DNA from: Epiperipatus broadwayi
Taxonomy: Eukaryota; Onychophora; Udeonychophora; Euonychophora; Peripatidae
Length of the DNA: 64,000 nucleotides
Assembly: GCA_028023455.1 (NCBI GenBank)
Contig: JAQFVV010012418.1
Coordinates: 4,337,244-4,401,243 of the forward strand
Reading direction: 5' to 3'
Shown: positions 1 through 11,220 of the stretch, piece after piece
How the letters are laid out: every line of letters begins with the position of its first letter
How positions within the stretch are numbered: the first letter of the stretch is position 1
Translations under genes and position numbers: made by a program
Notes under the pieces: model-generated
What the model was told of the DNA's origin: nothing
Seen by the model: only the letters and a program-made list of their open reading frames with translations
Database searches by the model: none

Positions 1-590
1 TTGCAAAGCTTTACCTGGACTAGCATCTGTCTTAGAAATCATATAGATGATTTAAAATTTCATAATTTTATGTGGTTCCACAAATTACGCTATCTTGTAC
101 ATGGTCGGCCATAGGGTCGCATACCATAAAAATCGCAAATTGAGGTTTAAGGGTGATAAAATTGCACTTATAATTTGTTTAATATGTTTTATAATAATAC
201 TATGATAGGTCTTCGCGGTATACCCTGGCTGCGATCAAATAAATTATAAAAAGTTAGGTTAATTCATTAATTTTGTCTGTAGTAAATTGCCCCAGATGTT
301 GATTGTGGTCTTTTGTGCATAAAATAAATAGTATGATATGCTTTTGGATATAGCTCTTAATAGCTGATAATGTGCAATGAGAGTTGATCAGTGACCAAGG
401 TTGTAATTCCTAGTGCACTTACGTTACGTAGTTGAGATTACACAATTTACGGTTACAATTTATAGTGCCGCAACAAGTACGGCATGATGATGGGTAGTTG
501 GAGGGGTGATGGAAGGTTGGTTACCACCTTTGTGGGCCATCAGGGTGGACGGCTGGCTCGAGATGTTTTGGTTACAATATATATATATAC
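1..590 (+). repeat. Left copy of a ~0.6 kb repeat, inverted relative to 10592-11220
   Basis: Base 1 pairs with base 11220, and the two copies run in opposite directions with only scattered mismatches by eye (for example at about 71-77, 115 and 395). The copy ends at about 570-590 in GGTTACAATATATATAT, a terminus seen at several other places in the window. No coding frame is visible. It could be two independent insertions of a non-coding retroelement, or the long terminal inverted repeats of one ~11.2 kb element. The true left edge cannot be judged because the window starts at the first matching base. Confidence 0.85.
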
Positions 591-2945
591 ATATTGTAAT
601 TTCACTGTAAATTTGGCTATTTTAAATTGGCTTTTATTAATTTGATTTAGTTTTTATAGTTAAGCAAGAGTATTTTATCATTTTTATTTGGTTAAAGACT
701 ATAAAATATAATCATTATTATATTTCCATAGTCTCTCATATCAATATATATAAGACCTATAGTAGTATAAAGTATTTTTAATGGTTTTATAAGTTGATTT
801 TTATGATAAACTTCTACATTTTTGTATAAAGAAAATACATATAGGCTTTCATTGCTATTTATTTTATTAGGAAATGAAAATGTTGAGTATATGAAAGCAA
901 AAAGAAATGCTACACACAAATAATAATTCAGAAATAGATATAGAAAATAGAATTATAAAATACAACATTACACTTTAATTATATGTAAATAAAGAATCAC
1001 TACATTTTATATGTTGTGTGTATTTGTGTATGGTTGCATATTTAAGTGTAATAAAAATTAATCACTTTAGATTTTGTTTAACAAATATTGATTTGGGTTT
1101 ATTAAAAATATATTTAAGTGATAAATTATTTATTAAAAGATCAGTTTTAAATGTGAGAATAAATATCTGAGAGATTTTAGATTTTGTGATTCTTATTTTT
1201 TTTATATAAAAATATTGAAAATTGTTTTATCTTCAAATTTGGAAATGAAAGTCTTTATGGCTTTTGTTTTAAAAATTTTAATTTTAACATTTTGGGTGGT
1301 AAAATCTATGGAAGTCTTCCCGGACAAATTGAAAAACCCCAGTGTATAATGGAAATATTACATAGCCTAGATATCATGTGATCATCAGTATAAAAGGGAA
1401 ATCATGGGAAAATCAGATAGTCTGAAAAAAGTTTCATTGATAATTGGACTTCAAGAAGTCCTAAGTTTTAAATAGCCATTTTGTTCTTCAACCACCTAAT
1501 GTCAGATTGAGGGAATAATGTGGGCAGGTGCCTTTTGTTTGACATTTGACTTTTTTTTCATTGTTCCAGAGGAAACAGACCAAAACAGTGCAACCAGAAA
1601 TCACCATTGATTCAATTTATAAAATATTTTTTCCAAGAAATCTCATTTTTTAAAGTCGTCTGCTAAAATACAATAGATAAATTGACTGATGGAATTGCTT
1701 TATCATTTATGAATAAATCACTGCACTTTCTTCAATGGAATATTAATTAATAATATTTGATAAATTTTGGAAGAACTATATTTCAAACTTTTAAACAAGT
1801 TTGCTGGACGTTTTTTTTTTTTATTATAAAATATTATAAAATTTTTTAGTCTCTTCACTTCATGGAAGCATGTTTTTTAAAGTTCCAAGGAAATAAATTT
1901 GATTTCATCTTCAGTTATATAAGGAAACTTAATTTTGAATAATAATATTTTTAAAATTAAATATGCTTCGTATCAACTTGCTAATATTAAAATGGATTTT
2001 GATCAATAAAATGAGAAAAATAGTCTTGCTTGGATAATAATTAACTTGGTTTTATCAGCAAAACGATTATCATTATTAACTTAAAGGATTAAAGATCAAA
2101 AAATGAATGGATTAATTTTATGTCTGGAATTAAAGCTGAATGAAAATTTTTGAATAAAAATAAAATCTGATTAAGTAATTAAACCGTTGCATACAACAAA
2201 AACTACTAATGTGTTTTCCAATATTTGAAATACTTGCTCGAAGGCTTATCCATACGTAATATGTGAGTAATATGTAAAAGCACAATGGATTATAAAGAAA
2301 TATTTTGAATGCTACTTATAAATTACAGATTTTCCCAAATAAATAAACGATATTATGGATTACCGTTTTACCAGGGGTTTAAAAATAAATTTATCTTGAA
2401 TTAATAATCACATTAAGAGAAATTTAATATTTTATGCTATTTTAAAATGGATAATTTAAAATTGAAATGAACTGTCCCATAAATCAAAGGGATTATTTGA
2501 TCTACTTTCTGATTATAATAATCTTTGTCTTCTAATATTAAATTGAGGATTATTTTATAAAATCTTGATACAATTTATTCCTTTTAAACACTTGACAGAT
2601 CCAGAGTTCAATATACATTAATATTTTATTAAAATATCTTATATAATTTTTATTACTGTTATTATTTGTTCTTGTTATTGATTTTATGCAATAAAATAAT
2701 TATTAATTTTAAATCTTTCTCTTTATCATTCTTTTGAATAAACATTATCATCTCATTTGCATTTATTATATTAAAGATCATATTTGAAATGTAAATTTGC
2801 TTGTAAAACTCTGCAGGATCAAATACATCATTGTTATAGTAATGCTATCTGTAATATGAAATATTATTGGATAAGGTGGTACACATAAAAACTCTTTTAC
2901 ACTATTGTATTCCAGAATGCATAAACATATTTTCTATTACAACAT
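591..2945. other. AT-rich stretch, no gene seen
   Basis: Very AT-rich sequence with short homopolymer runs. The only ORF of note (minus strand, 692-919, 75 codons) has no recognisable motif and lies in low-complexity AT sequence, so I treat it as chance. No repeat family recognised here is repeated elsewhere in the window. Confidence 0.6.
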
Positions 2946-3904
2946 GCAAAACTCTCCATACAGCAGTGCCACTCAGTGCAAGCCAGAGTAATCAATGAAT
3001 TCCAGAAGGTTTGTGCATAAAATCCCTATCTAGTGCCTGCCTACTCATCCAACATCCCCAGACTAGTTTCTAGCTTGTGGCTTTCATCAGTGAAAAGCCT
3101 TGGATCTAAGAGCACTGCACCCAGATCTTAGGATCTAATGCAATCTTCCAGCAACTATCTTTTATTTCTAATTAACTACAAAACTATGAGAATAAAATTG
3201 AAGACCCAATAATATTTTCAATCCAAGCTCATTAGCTTATATAGTCATATGAGTGAACTCAGTTCAGTACCTATACATTTTGGAGTCTTTGGTTCTTTAA
3301 TAACCATAGCCACCACTAAACCATAGCCACCACTATCCTATTAGGCAGGACTGGTATTAAACCACTAAACATCACATGATCACCATTTTTTATGCTTGCT
3401 CATAACTGTTATTAAAACAGGCAAAACTCTCCATACAGTTGTGCCACTCAGTGCAAGCCAGAGTAATCACTGGATACCAGAAGGCTTATGCATAAAATCC
3501 CTATCTAGTACCTACTCATCCAATATCCCCAGACTAGTTTCTAGCTTGTGGCTAATGAGCTTGGATTGAAAATATTATTGTGTTTTCAAATTTTATTCTC
3601 ATAGTTTTGTAGTTAAGTAGAGATAAAAGATGGCTGGTAGAGGATTGCATTAGATCCTAAGATCTGCGTGCAGTGCTCTCAGATCCAAGGCTTCTCACTG
3701 ATGAAAACCACAAGCTAGAAACTAGTCTGGGGATGTTGGATGAGTAGGAAGGCACTAGATAGGGATTTTATGCACAAGCCTTCTGAAATCCATTGATTAC
3801 TCTGGCTTGCACTGAGTGTCACTACTGTATGGAGAGTTTTGCCTGTTTTAATAATAGTTGTGAGCAAGCATAAGAAATGGTGATCATGTGATGTTTAGTG
3901 GTTT
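2946..3904. repeat. Fold-back repeat, copy FB1
   Basis: A forward unit starts at GCAAAACTCTCCATACAG (2946) and carries the ordered landmarks CCCTATCTAGTGCC, CCCCAGACTAGTTTCTAG, GATCTTAGGATCTAATGC and ACTACAAAACTATGAG. A second, partial forward unit starts near 3345 with ACATCACATGATCACCA. From about 3550 the same landmarks return in reverse complement, ending at TGATCATGTGATGTTTAGTG near 3900. The segment can therefore fold into a long hairpin. No coding capacity was seen. It is the same family as 14935-18053, 20525-21109, 21777-22915, 25600-25735 and 40625-40718. No clear target duplication was found for this copy. Confidence 0.9.
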
Positions 3905-5529
3905 TATATTTTATATTCATGCATTTATTAATTTAACTCTTGAGATAAAATTATTATTTAACCATTTTATTTAATTTTTCTAGTCATATTTTTAATACAT
4001 TGATTGAATTATTTTGAGTTAAAGTTTTTGAAATATGAAGCATTATAGAGATTTTATTGTTCAAAGAAATAAGAGTTCAATAATAGCAGATTATTATAAA
4101 ATCCTGAGAAATTTATTATTTTTATTAAATATTATTATTATTATACCTTGAGAAATTAGTTTATTAAATATTTATGATTTTATTAGAGTTTAGAATAATT
4201 GCAAATTGAAGTAAAAGAGTTAGTGTAGATGCACTTTCTTCTGTCTCAGCAGGGAAGAACAACTAAGTGCGTTCAATCTTGTGGCCTTTACGATTTTTAA
4301 GATGGATCGATGAATGAATCTTTTATTAGGTTACAATTTGGTGCTCCAACTTTTCGAGACCACATGGATGAATGATTTTTTTAGATTACAATATATATAT
4401 ATACGGGAACAAGATGATCTAAATTAACTAAAATCATTTTTAAAAAGCATTACTTTTTAATTTTTAGTTTGTTAATTATGCATTGAAATTTATTTTTATC
4501 TTTACACAAAAAGATATAATGTATGTTTAAAAGTAAAAATTATTTTAAAATGAGGTACAAAAACTTTTTTTTTTTAGTATTTTTTTAAAATTTAAATATT
4601 GCATATAATATTCGAAAATATTAATCCTAATTAAAAATATATAATGGATATAACATTTTATTTATTCTATAAACTTTTGTTTTGCAGATTGTAATATAGA
4701 TACAGTAAAATTAATCCACATCTCTGTATTTTTGCAACTGCTGGACTTTCTTGTTTTAACACGAGTTAGACTTTTTTAATTAATTTTAAGTATTATGCGA
4801 TTCTATCTGAATGCAGGTAGAATAATCTGGGTAATAAAGTATTATGATAAGGTATAACACTAAATCTTTGTCAAGAGTATTTATTATTGCTTGATATTCT
4901 CTTATTTTATTATAGAATATTAATTTTTGAGTTATTGCATAAAATTTAATGAGTATTTACATCATTAAAATGCATTGCCATTAAAATAATAAATAAAAAC
5001 AATGCAATAATTAAATTAATATTGAAACAGACAGATCGAAGAACCGATCTTCGTTTCATGTGTTTTTAAGTACGGTAATTCGAACTACTATCCGCCCGCA
5101 GTGAGATTTGTCTATTTTCAGTCATAATAAAAAAATTAGTTATATATATTATGTTTTGTAAATAAATATGTAAGGTTCCGTATATAAATGTCACAAACCA
5201 TGAAATAATATTCGTGTGTGCGTGGTTTGTGAATTTGTATCAATTTAATTTAAAGTTCATTGCGGGCGTATTTGTTTAAATTTTAGCTTTTTGTAAAATT
5301 ATACAAAGTCGTTTAAAAATACTGATCAAAAGTCACATTCCTTTGATCAGTGTTTTTAATTAAAATCTAAATTGCAAAATGTACAGAGTAATTAAATTGT
5401 ATTCGAAATTAGTTAAGGAATTTATATGTGTAATTACTGTGTCAATTTAAAAATTGCGTATTAAAGTAAAAGGTTGCTGGAAACGGAACAATAAAAAGGA
5501 TAATTGAGATTGTATGGTCAAGCTGAATG
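3905..5529. other. AT-rich stretch with one ATTACAATATATATATA terminus
   Basis: No gene seen. At 4200-4402 there is a slightly more complex segment that contains GGTTACAATT (about 4330) and ends in AGATTACAATATATATATATA (about 4382-4402), the same kind of terminus as the repeat at 1-590. The rest is AT-rich sequence. Confidence 0.5.
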
Positions 5530-5983
5530 GCTGGAGGCTGGAGAAAGTAGGCGGAGCCTAAAAACAAAAATCAGGCGGAAAGGTCAACTGTGGCGATCTG
5601 AGAGATTCTAACATTCTAACTTTTGAGGTCTTTGAGAGAGGTAGTCTCGAGACAGCACAGCAGTTGAGAGTAATTCAAACAAATTTGTTAAGAAGTTCAC
5701 CAGTAAACCGCAATGTGGATGGGCTAAGTGCCAGGAGCTGGTCTCTGCCCTGCCAATTTGGATCTTCGTGCCGCTGACTGATCATGTGTTATGTGCTTCA
5801 TAATTTCCAGCTTCCAATCTCCAAATTGACAATGCCTTGCAAATAACTTTCAAAATGCGCGCCTACGTTCGTCGGAAATATCAATCGGGAAAAGCCAAGC
5901 CGGATGAAGAAAGAAGAGTAACTGTATTACATGAACTTTTAACTTTCTTCCGAGCTTAATGTTATCAATCAAATAAATGACAT
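5530..5983 (+). other. Candidate 5' exon / transcribed leader of an unidentified gene
   Basis: This segment is clearly richer in G+C than its surroundings and ends at a strong splice donor: ACAT followed by GTAAGTTTTTA, with the intron starting at 5984. It contains a 34-codon ORF (5855-5959) starting MRAYVRRKYQSGKAKPDEE and closed by a stop before the donor, so if transcribed it would be a leader with an upstream ORF, not a coding exon. A possible internal acceptor (ATTTCCAG) ends at 5810. No TATA box or start site could be assigned. It lies 1.65 kb upstream of the candidate exon at 7632-7676. It could instead be a fragment of an unrecognised repeat. Confidence 0.3.
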
Positions 5984-7631
5984 GTAAGTTTTTATCTTGT
6001 TTATAATGCTACTGTTTAACCTGTCAGTAAATTTTTTTTTCTTTTAATCCTCCGCTCTAGTCTTTAGAAATAATTCATAAAAATTGTAATTAATAGTAAT
6101 AATAATTCAAATGAATGCATTTATATTTTTTGTTGCTTATTCCATAAACAAACGATGCCAATAGTAATATTTCCCAACTCTGTGTAAAACTAGTGTATAA
6201 TGATGATTAAGTTATTTACAAGTAATTCCGTTTTCTGAATTAAATATTCTTTCATATTCCGAGTTGGTAAATGTTAACTCACTTTATTATTCTATGTTAA
6301 GTTGTCATATAATTGTAATCTAAGGTTCAATCTTAAATATATAAAATGATTTCCGAGTATTATATTAATGTCATATATGAAATAAGAAATAACTCACTGT
6401 ATAATTTGATACTATCGCTACCGCCTGTCAACCTGGAGGGTTAGGGGTTTCAGAGTAAAATTAATTAATTATTGTTTTCGCAGTCAGTTTAATTCTGCTA
6501 TGTTTATTGGGATAAGGATCTCAGCCTGTGGCGTAGAAATAGACGAATAGATTCCAGGTTTTGTATAATTTCTTTTAAAAATCCACTTCAAGTACTCGTC
6601 CTTCATGTTTGTGGCAATGCCTTCCCTTCGCTGAAGTTAGCGTCTCGCCATACTACCATTGGGGAAAGAAAGCAGTTTCTTTCCCAGGTAATCTCTTGGA
6701 TCACCGGGGTCGACATGATCTCGACTGGTTGTAGTGTCCCGGAACTACTTGGGGGCATTAAGCCTTGTCAAAGTACAAGCCGCCCGGTATTCCGTTGATG
6801 CACCGCAAGTGATTACTGTAGGGCTCTTGAATCCAGGCAACCACCAGTACATCTATCTCCTATGTCGTATTTATATGAAACCACCTCCAACTGTTCGTCT
6901 ACGTAACGGCTCGAGTCTATTCGAATAAAATAAGTTAATAAATAATCTTTAGATAAATATTTTTTTTTCAATGCTCAAGTACTCTGATTCTCTTAGCCAT
7001 CCCTCAATCATTTAACTACACAGCTATTGGCATGAGTTTGTTCACCAGATAAAATGATTACTAAAGACTAGTAGCCAAATACAAGAGGATTCATGAAAGT
7101 CTTACCGTACTGTTGAATACTATGTTTATATGCTTATATTTCTATTTTCTTATTAAACAATTTATTTAATATAATTTTGTGTCCTCCACCTTATTACTCT
7201 CCAAGTCTATTTAACCATTTGCTGTCTGTATTGGCAACTTAAATATATACGTTACATGAATGACCGTTCCAGTATCTAGAGTCTAATAAATCTATATATC
7301 ATTAACTGTAAGAATTTAGTCTATGTTCTGAGCTGAGCTAGAAAAGGGATAACCCCGTGCTGTTATAAAGTCATCATCGGTTAGTCATACCGGGGTTTGG
7401 GTTTGAATTCAGTTGGCGTTTGGAATGTATTCTTAAACGTGGACTGGGTTTGAACTCGGGTACTGTGTATGAGTAAGCGTGGTGGATTTATACCGGTACA
7501 ATATATACACATCTTTTAAGTTAAATTAAAAAAAAAAACCTTTTAATTGAACATCAGTAAATTAATAAACCTAATTGACATGAATAATCATGTTTTTATT
7601 TTATCTTATAATCAGTTTTACTTTTCTCTAG
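5984..7631. other. Candidate intron with GC-richer unclassified and SINE-like segments
   Basis: About 6410-6930 is GC-richer. It contains a 64-codon plus-strand ORF (6734-6928) with no motif I recognise, and a small palindrome GGGAAAGAAA...TTTCTTTCCC near 6662-6690. About 7325-7508 holds two B-box-like motifs (GGTTTGAATTC near 7400, GGTTTGAACTC near 7447) and ends GGTACAATATATACAC, so it may be a tRNA-derived SINE remnant. If the flanking exons are real, this is their intron, ending in the pyrimidine-rich acceptor TTTACTTTTCTCTAG at 7631. Confidence 0.35.
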
Positions 7632-7676
7632 AAAAAATGTGGGTGGAAAATAGGGATTTACTTGCTACATATAGTA
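7632..7676 (+). other. Candidate 45-nt coding exon of an unidentified gene
   Basis: It is bounded by a strong acceptor (TTTTACTTTTCTCTAG, ending 7631) and a strong donor (AGTA then GTAAGTATAT from 7677). Two frames are open. One contains an ATG at 7637 reading MWVENRDLLATYS and leaves one base for the next exon. The other reads KKCGWKIGIYLLHIV with no base left over. In the first frame it could be the initiator exon downstream of the leader at 5530-5983. I do not recognise the peptide. Its shortness means chance splice signals in AT-rich DNA cannot be excluded. Confidence 0.35.
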
Positions 7677-10591
7677 GTAAGTATATATTTATGAAAATAA
7701 ATATGCATAATGCATAAACAATAATATTAAAATTAATAGTTATTATTTTTATTTAATATTTTAGAAACTAATGTGTATTTGAAATACAATGAAGGTTGTA
7801 TTGAAATGCATTACTGAAATATTATTAATTTGGAAAGGTTCCAAGAAAGCCAGATTAAGGTTATTCCATTTGTAATTCTACCATATACATGCCAGATTCT
7901 AATTTTTATTTATAATTGGACAATAAAATGTATACTCTTTTAAAGATAAAATTTGATATTGTCTATATATTTATATATTAGTAATACATGAATTATAATA
8001 TGGCATGGATGTATCTTCATGCATCATTTTTTTGTTCAAGATTTGTTGCTGTTAAATGTAAGTTATTGACTAAAAGCAGATCTAATAATCAAAACTAATC
8101 TGGGCAACATTTTATCACTTGTTAGTAGTCATAGAAATTATTTAGTAAATTCAAATATTCTGTTGCTAGAATAAATATTAAAATAAGTAGTTTTAGGATA
8201 CCTGAAAAAAAAAGTAAATTATCAGCAATGGCTGAACATAATGGATTGTTTCCTATTTTAATAAGACACACTTTATATGTATATTCAATCCAAATAATTT
8301 TTCTAAAAATTGATATTTTATATATGCATACATTATAAAGTAAGATTTTAATACTGGTTTTAAAAAATTATTATTATTATTTAATATTATCTGGAGATAG
8401 AATAAGTAATGCCCCTTTCTCCCCAATTCAAATAAAAATAGTCATGTATTTAATGCTGATAAAAGTATAACAGCTCTACCATGAGCAGTGTTATTTTTAC
8501 AGGCATTGACACTTATCTGACTAACCTAGATTAAAATGAGAGTTTTGCTAGATATCCAATTTTCCAACCATTATTAGATAGTCAACTAAATTAGTATAAA
8601 CTTTCTGCTTCAAAGAAAGATTTTAAGCCTGTTTGTGACGTAAAAATTAAGATTTACTTGATTGGATTTAAGCTTCAGTTGGAGCATGAATTGTTGGTGG
8701 CATTTGAATAAATATTGATTGCCTCAGATTTATTTCAATCTTGACAAAACTTTAATTTGTTTATCAACATCAGATAAATTAAAAAATTAATACCTTATTG
8801 CTCTCTTCAAGAAATATTACTGTGTGAATGTGGTGTAGACTAGTTTACTATTTGCAGTAATTGAAATTTTTTCTTCAGGCATACTTTCATTTTTTAAATA
8901 CCTCAAACATATTTATTGTCTGAAAAATGCATAAAATGTTTTTAAGACATATTTTGTTTTATATTGATATTATTTTTAACGGATTTTCATTTATTATCAT
9001 GATGTTAATATTAGTCTAAGGAGAAATATATCAAGTATTTGCCATTTGATTCAGTTTTATGTGTATGTGTATAAATACAGCAATAATGCATCAAAAATAT
9101 TAGAACACAAACATCCATGGCTTCACAATGATATGCCATATTAAGTGTTGGGACATTATTTAAGAAGAGTTAACTCATTGATGATAATGATTCATTTTGG
9201 GTAATCGTTTACATATCTGTCATTGGTAGGGATATGAAATCCAAGTCTCCAAACTTTCTTGGGACACAAATTCAGATTAATATTTGAAACTAAAGCTTAC
9301 ATGGCAAAGTTCTGCTTTTGCTTTTCTTTTAAATACAACTATAATTGTTGCATGAGAGTTCTACCATTAGTCCCTAGGTAGATTGATTTCATCTTTCTTT
9401 GTTACCTTTCAATTACTACTTATTGCTTACATTCCCTGCTCATCTAACTCTTTAGAGCATAAGTTTTAGATTATGACTAGATGATTATGCACACACACAC
9501 ACACACACAGATATATATATAAGATGTTTGACCGAGGGTAGAATGTCTTTTTAGAAAAAAAATTATATCTGACATAAAATTTTAATTTAATTAAAAGTCT
9601 AATATTGCATATTAAATAGAAAGTAACTATATAACAAGTATGATTTAATGTAAAACAAGTTGAACTTCAGTAAATATAGTTATTACTGACTGATAAAATT
9701 AGACATGTACATTATTCTTCCCATCAAATTGCTAAAAAAAAAAAAAAAAAAAAGAATAGTTAATTATAATTAAATGTATTTTACTTTCAGATAATAGTGA
9801 GTATATGTTTGCTATAGTCTGATTTAAAAACTGAACTCACAGTGTATTAAAAAAACACAAGTATTTAATAACAACAGAATGGACTTTATTTATGTATTTT
9901 AGTAAAATGCTTTTACACAGGCATTGCATTTCCCCCTAAATTTATTCAACAAAAAAAAAAAAAACAACTAAAAATTTTTATTATTATTTTAATGTAAAAT
10001 AAAGTAGAGGCAAAATGTGCGTGCTACCCATTGCATCAAAGGTTAAATCAATGTTTATTGTACAGTGACATAAGAATATGATAAATATTATATTTTTGAG
10101 GCAGATATTGTAATATGGAATGAGAAAGTAACAGGATTGATGCAAATCATCATCAGTAAATAAATAATCATCGACAAATGAGAAAAAAATAAGCATCAGA
10201 ATCCAATATATGTAATAATAAGTGATAAAAATAGCATCACCAGCAGCAATCATCAAAGGACAACAGTCATCATTTGTAATTGAATTTAAAAAAGATACAC
10301 TATAAAAACTAAACTGTCAAACTTAGGGCTTAATATTATAAAAGCAGTCAATATTTCATCTGGATGCACATACTTAAATGTTAAAATAACTACAATAATA
10401 AGTATACAAAAAAATTCTGGGATTATGTCAATGCTGATCATCAGCAATACTCTGGGCCATCTAGTCCAATAAGTGTAAAGGCTAATAATAAGCTATACAT
10501 CATTATAGATCTTATTAAATGATAGGTGAATTTTAAAGGAGCTCTTTATCATTTTAGCACCATCTAAATAGTTCTAGAGATTCTAGATTTC
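7677..10591. other. AT-rich stretch with microsatellites, no gene seen
   Basis: It holds a (CA)n run followed by (AT)n at about 9490-9520 and a poly-A run near 9734-9752. The 90-codon minus-strand ORF at 9984-10256 has no recognisable feature. Nothing else stands out. Confidence 0.6.
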
Positions 10592-11220
10592 CATATATAT
10601 ATTGTAACCAAAATATCTCGTGCCAGCCACGTTGCGCGCCAAAAGCTGTAACCAAAACATCTCGAGAGCCGTCCACCCTGATGGCTCACAAAGGTGGTAA
10701 CCAACCTTCCATCACCCCTCCAACTACCCATCATCATGCCGTACTTGTTGCGGCACTATAAATTGTAACCGTAAATTGTGTAATCTCAACTACGTAACGT
10801 AAGTGCACTAGGAATTATAACCTTGGTCACTAATCAACTCTCATTGCACATTATCTGCTATTAAGAGCTGTATCCAAAAGCATATCATACTATTTATTTT
10901 ATGCACAAAAGACCACAATCAACATCTGGGGCAATTTACTACAGACAAAATTAATGAATTAACCTAACTTTTTATAATTTATTTGATCGCAGCCAGGGTA
11001 TACCGCGAAGACCTATCATAGTATTATTATAAAACATATTAAACAAATTATAAGTGCAATTTTATCACCCTTAAACCTCAATTTGCGATTTTTATGGTAT
11101 GCGACCTTATGGCCGACCATGTACAAGATAGCGTAATTTGTGGAACTACATAAGATTATGAAATTTTAAATCATCTATATGATTTCTAAGACAGATGCTA
11201 GTCCAGGTAAAGCTTTGCAA
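10592..11220 (-). repeat. Right copy of the ~0.6 kb repeat, inverted relative to 1-590
   Basis: Read on the minus strand it starts TTGCAAAGCTTTACCTGG at 11220, exactly as the window does at base 1, and runs to the GGTTACAATATATAT terminus at about 10592. Near the end it carries an extra ~45 bp: the motif CGAGATRTTTTGGTTACA occurs twice (about 10608-10625 and 10648-10667), whereas the left copy has it once. High identity implies recent duplication or continuing gene conversion between the copies. There is no coding frame. Confidence 0.85.

Noticed and set aside
9490-9520. CA/AT microsatellites as regulatory sites
   Set aside because: Ordinary simple repeats, with many similar tracts across the window.
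9790-9795. Strong acceptor and GTGAGT donor only 6 nt apart
   Set aside because: A 6-nt microexon is possible but unsupported. T-rich tracts make chance acceptors common here.
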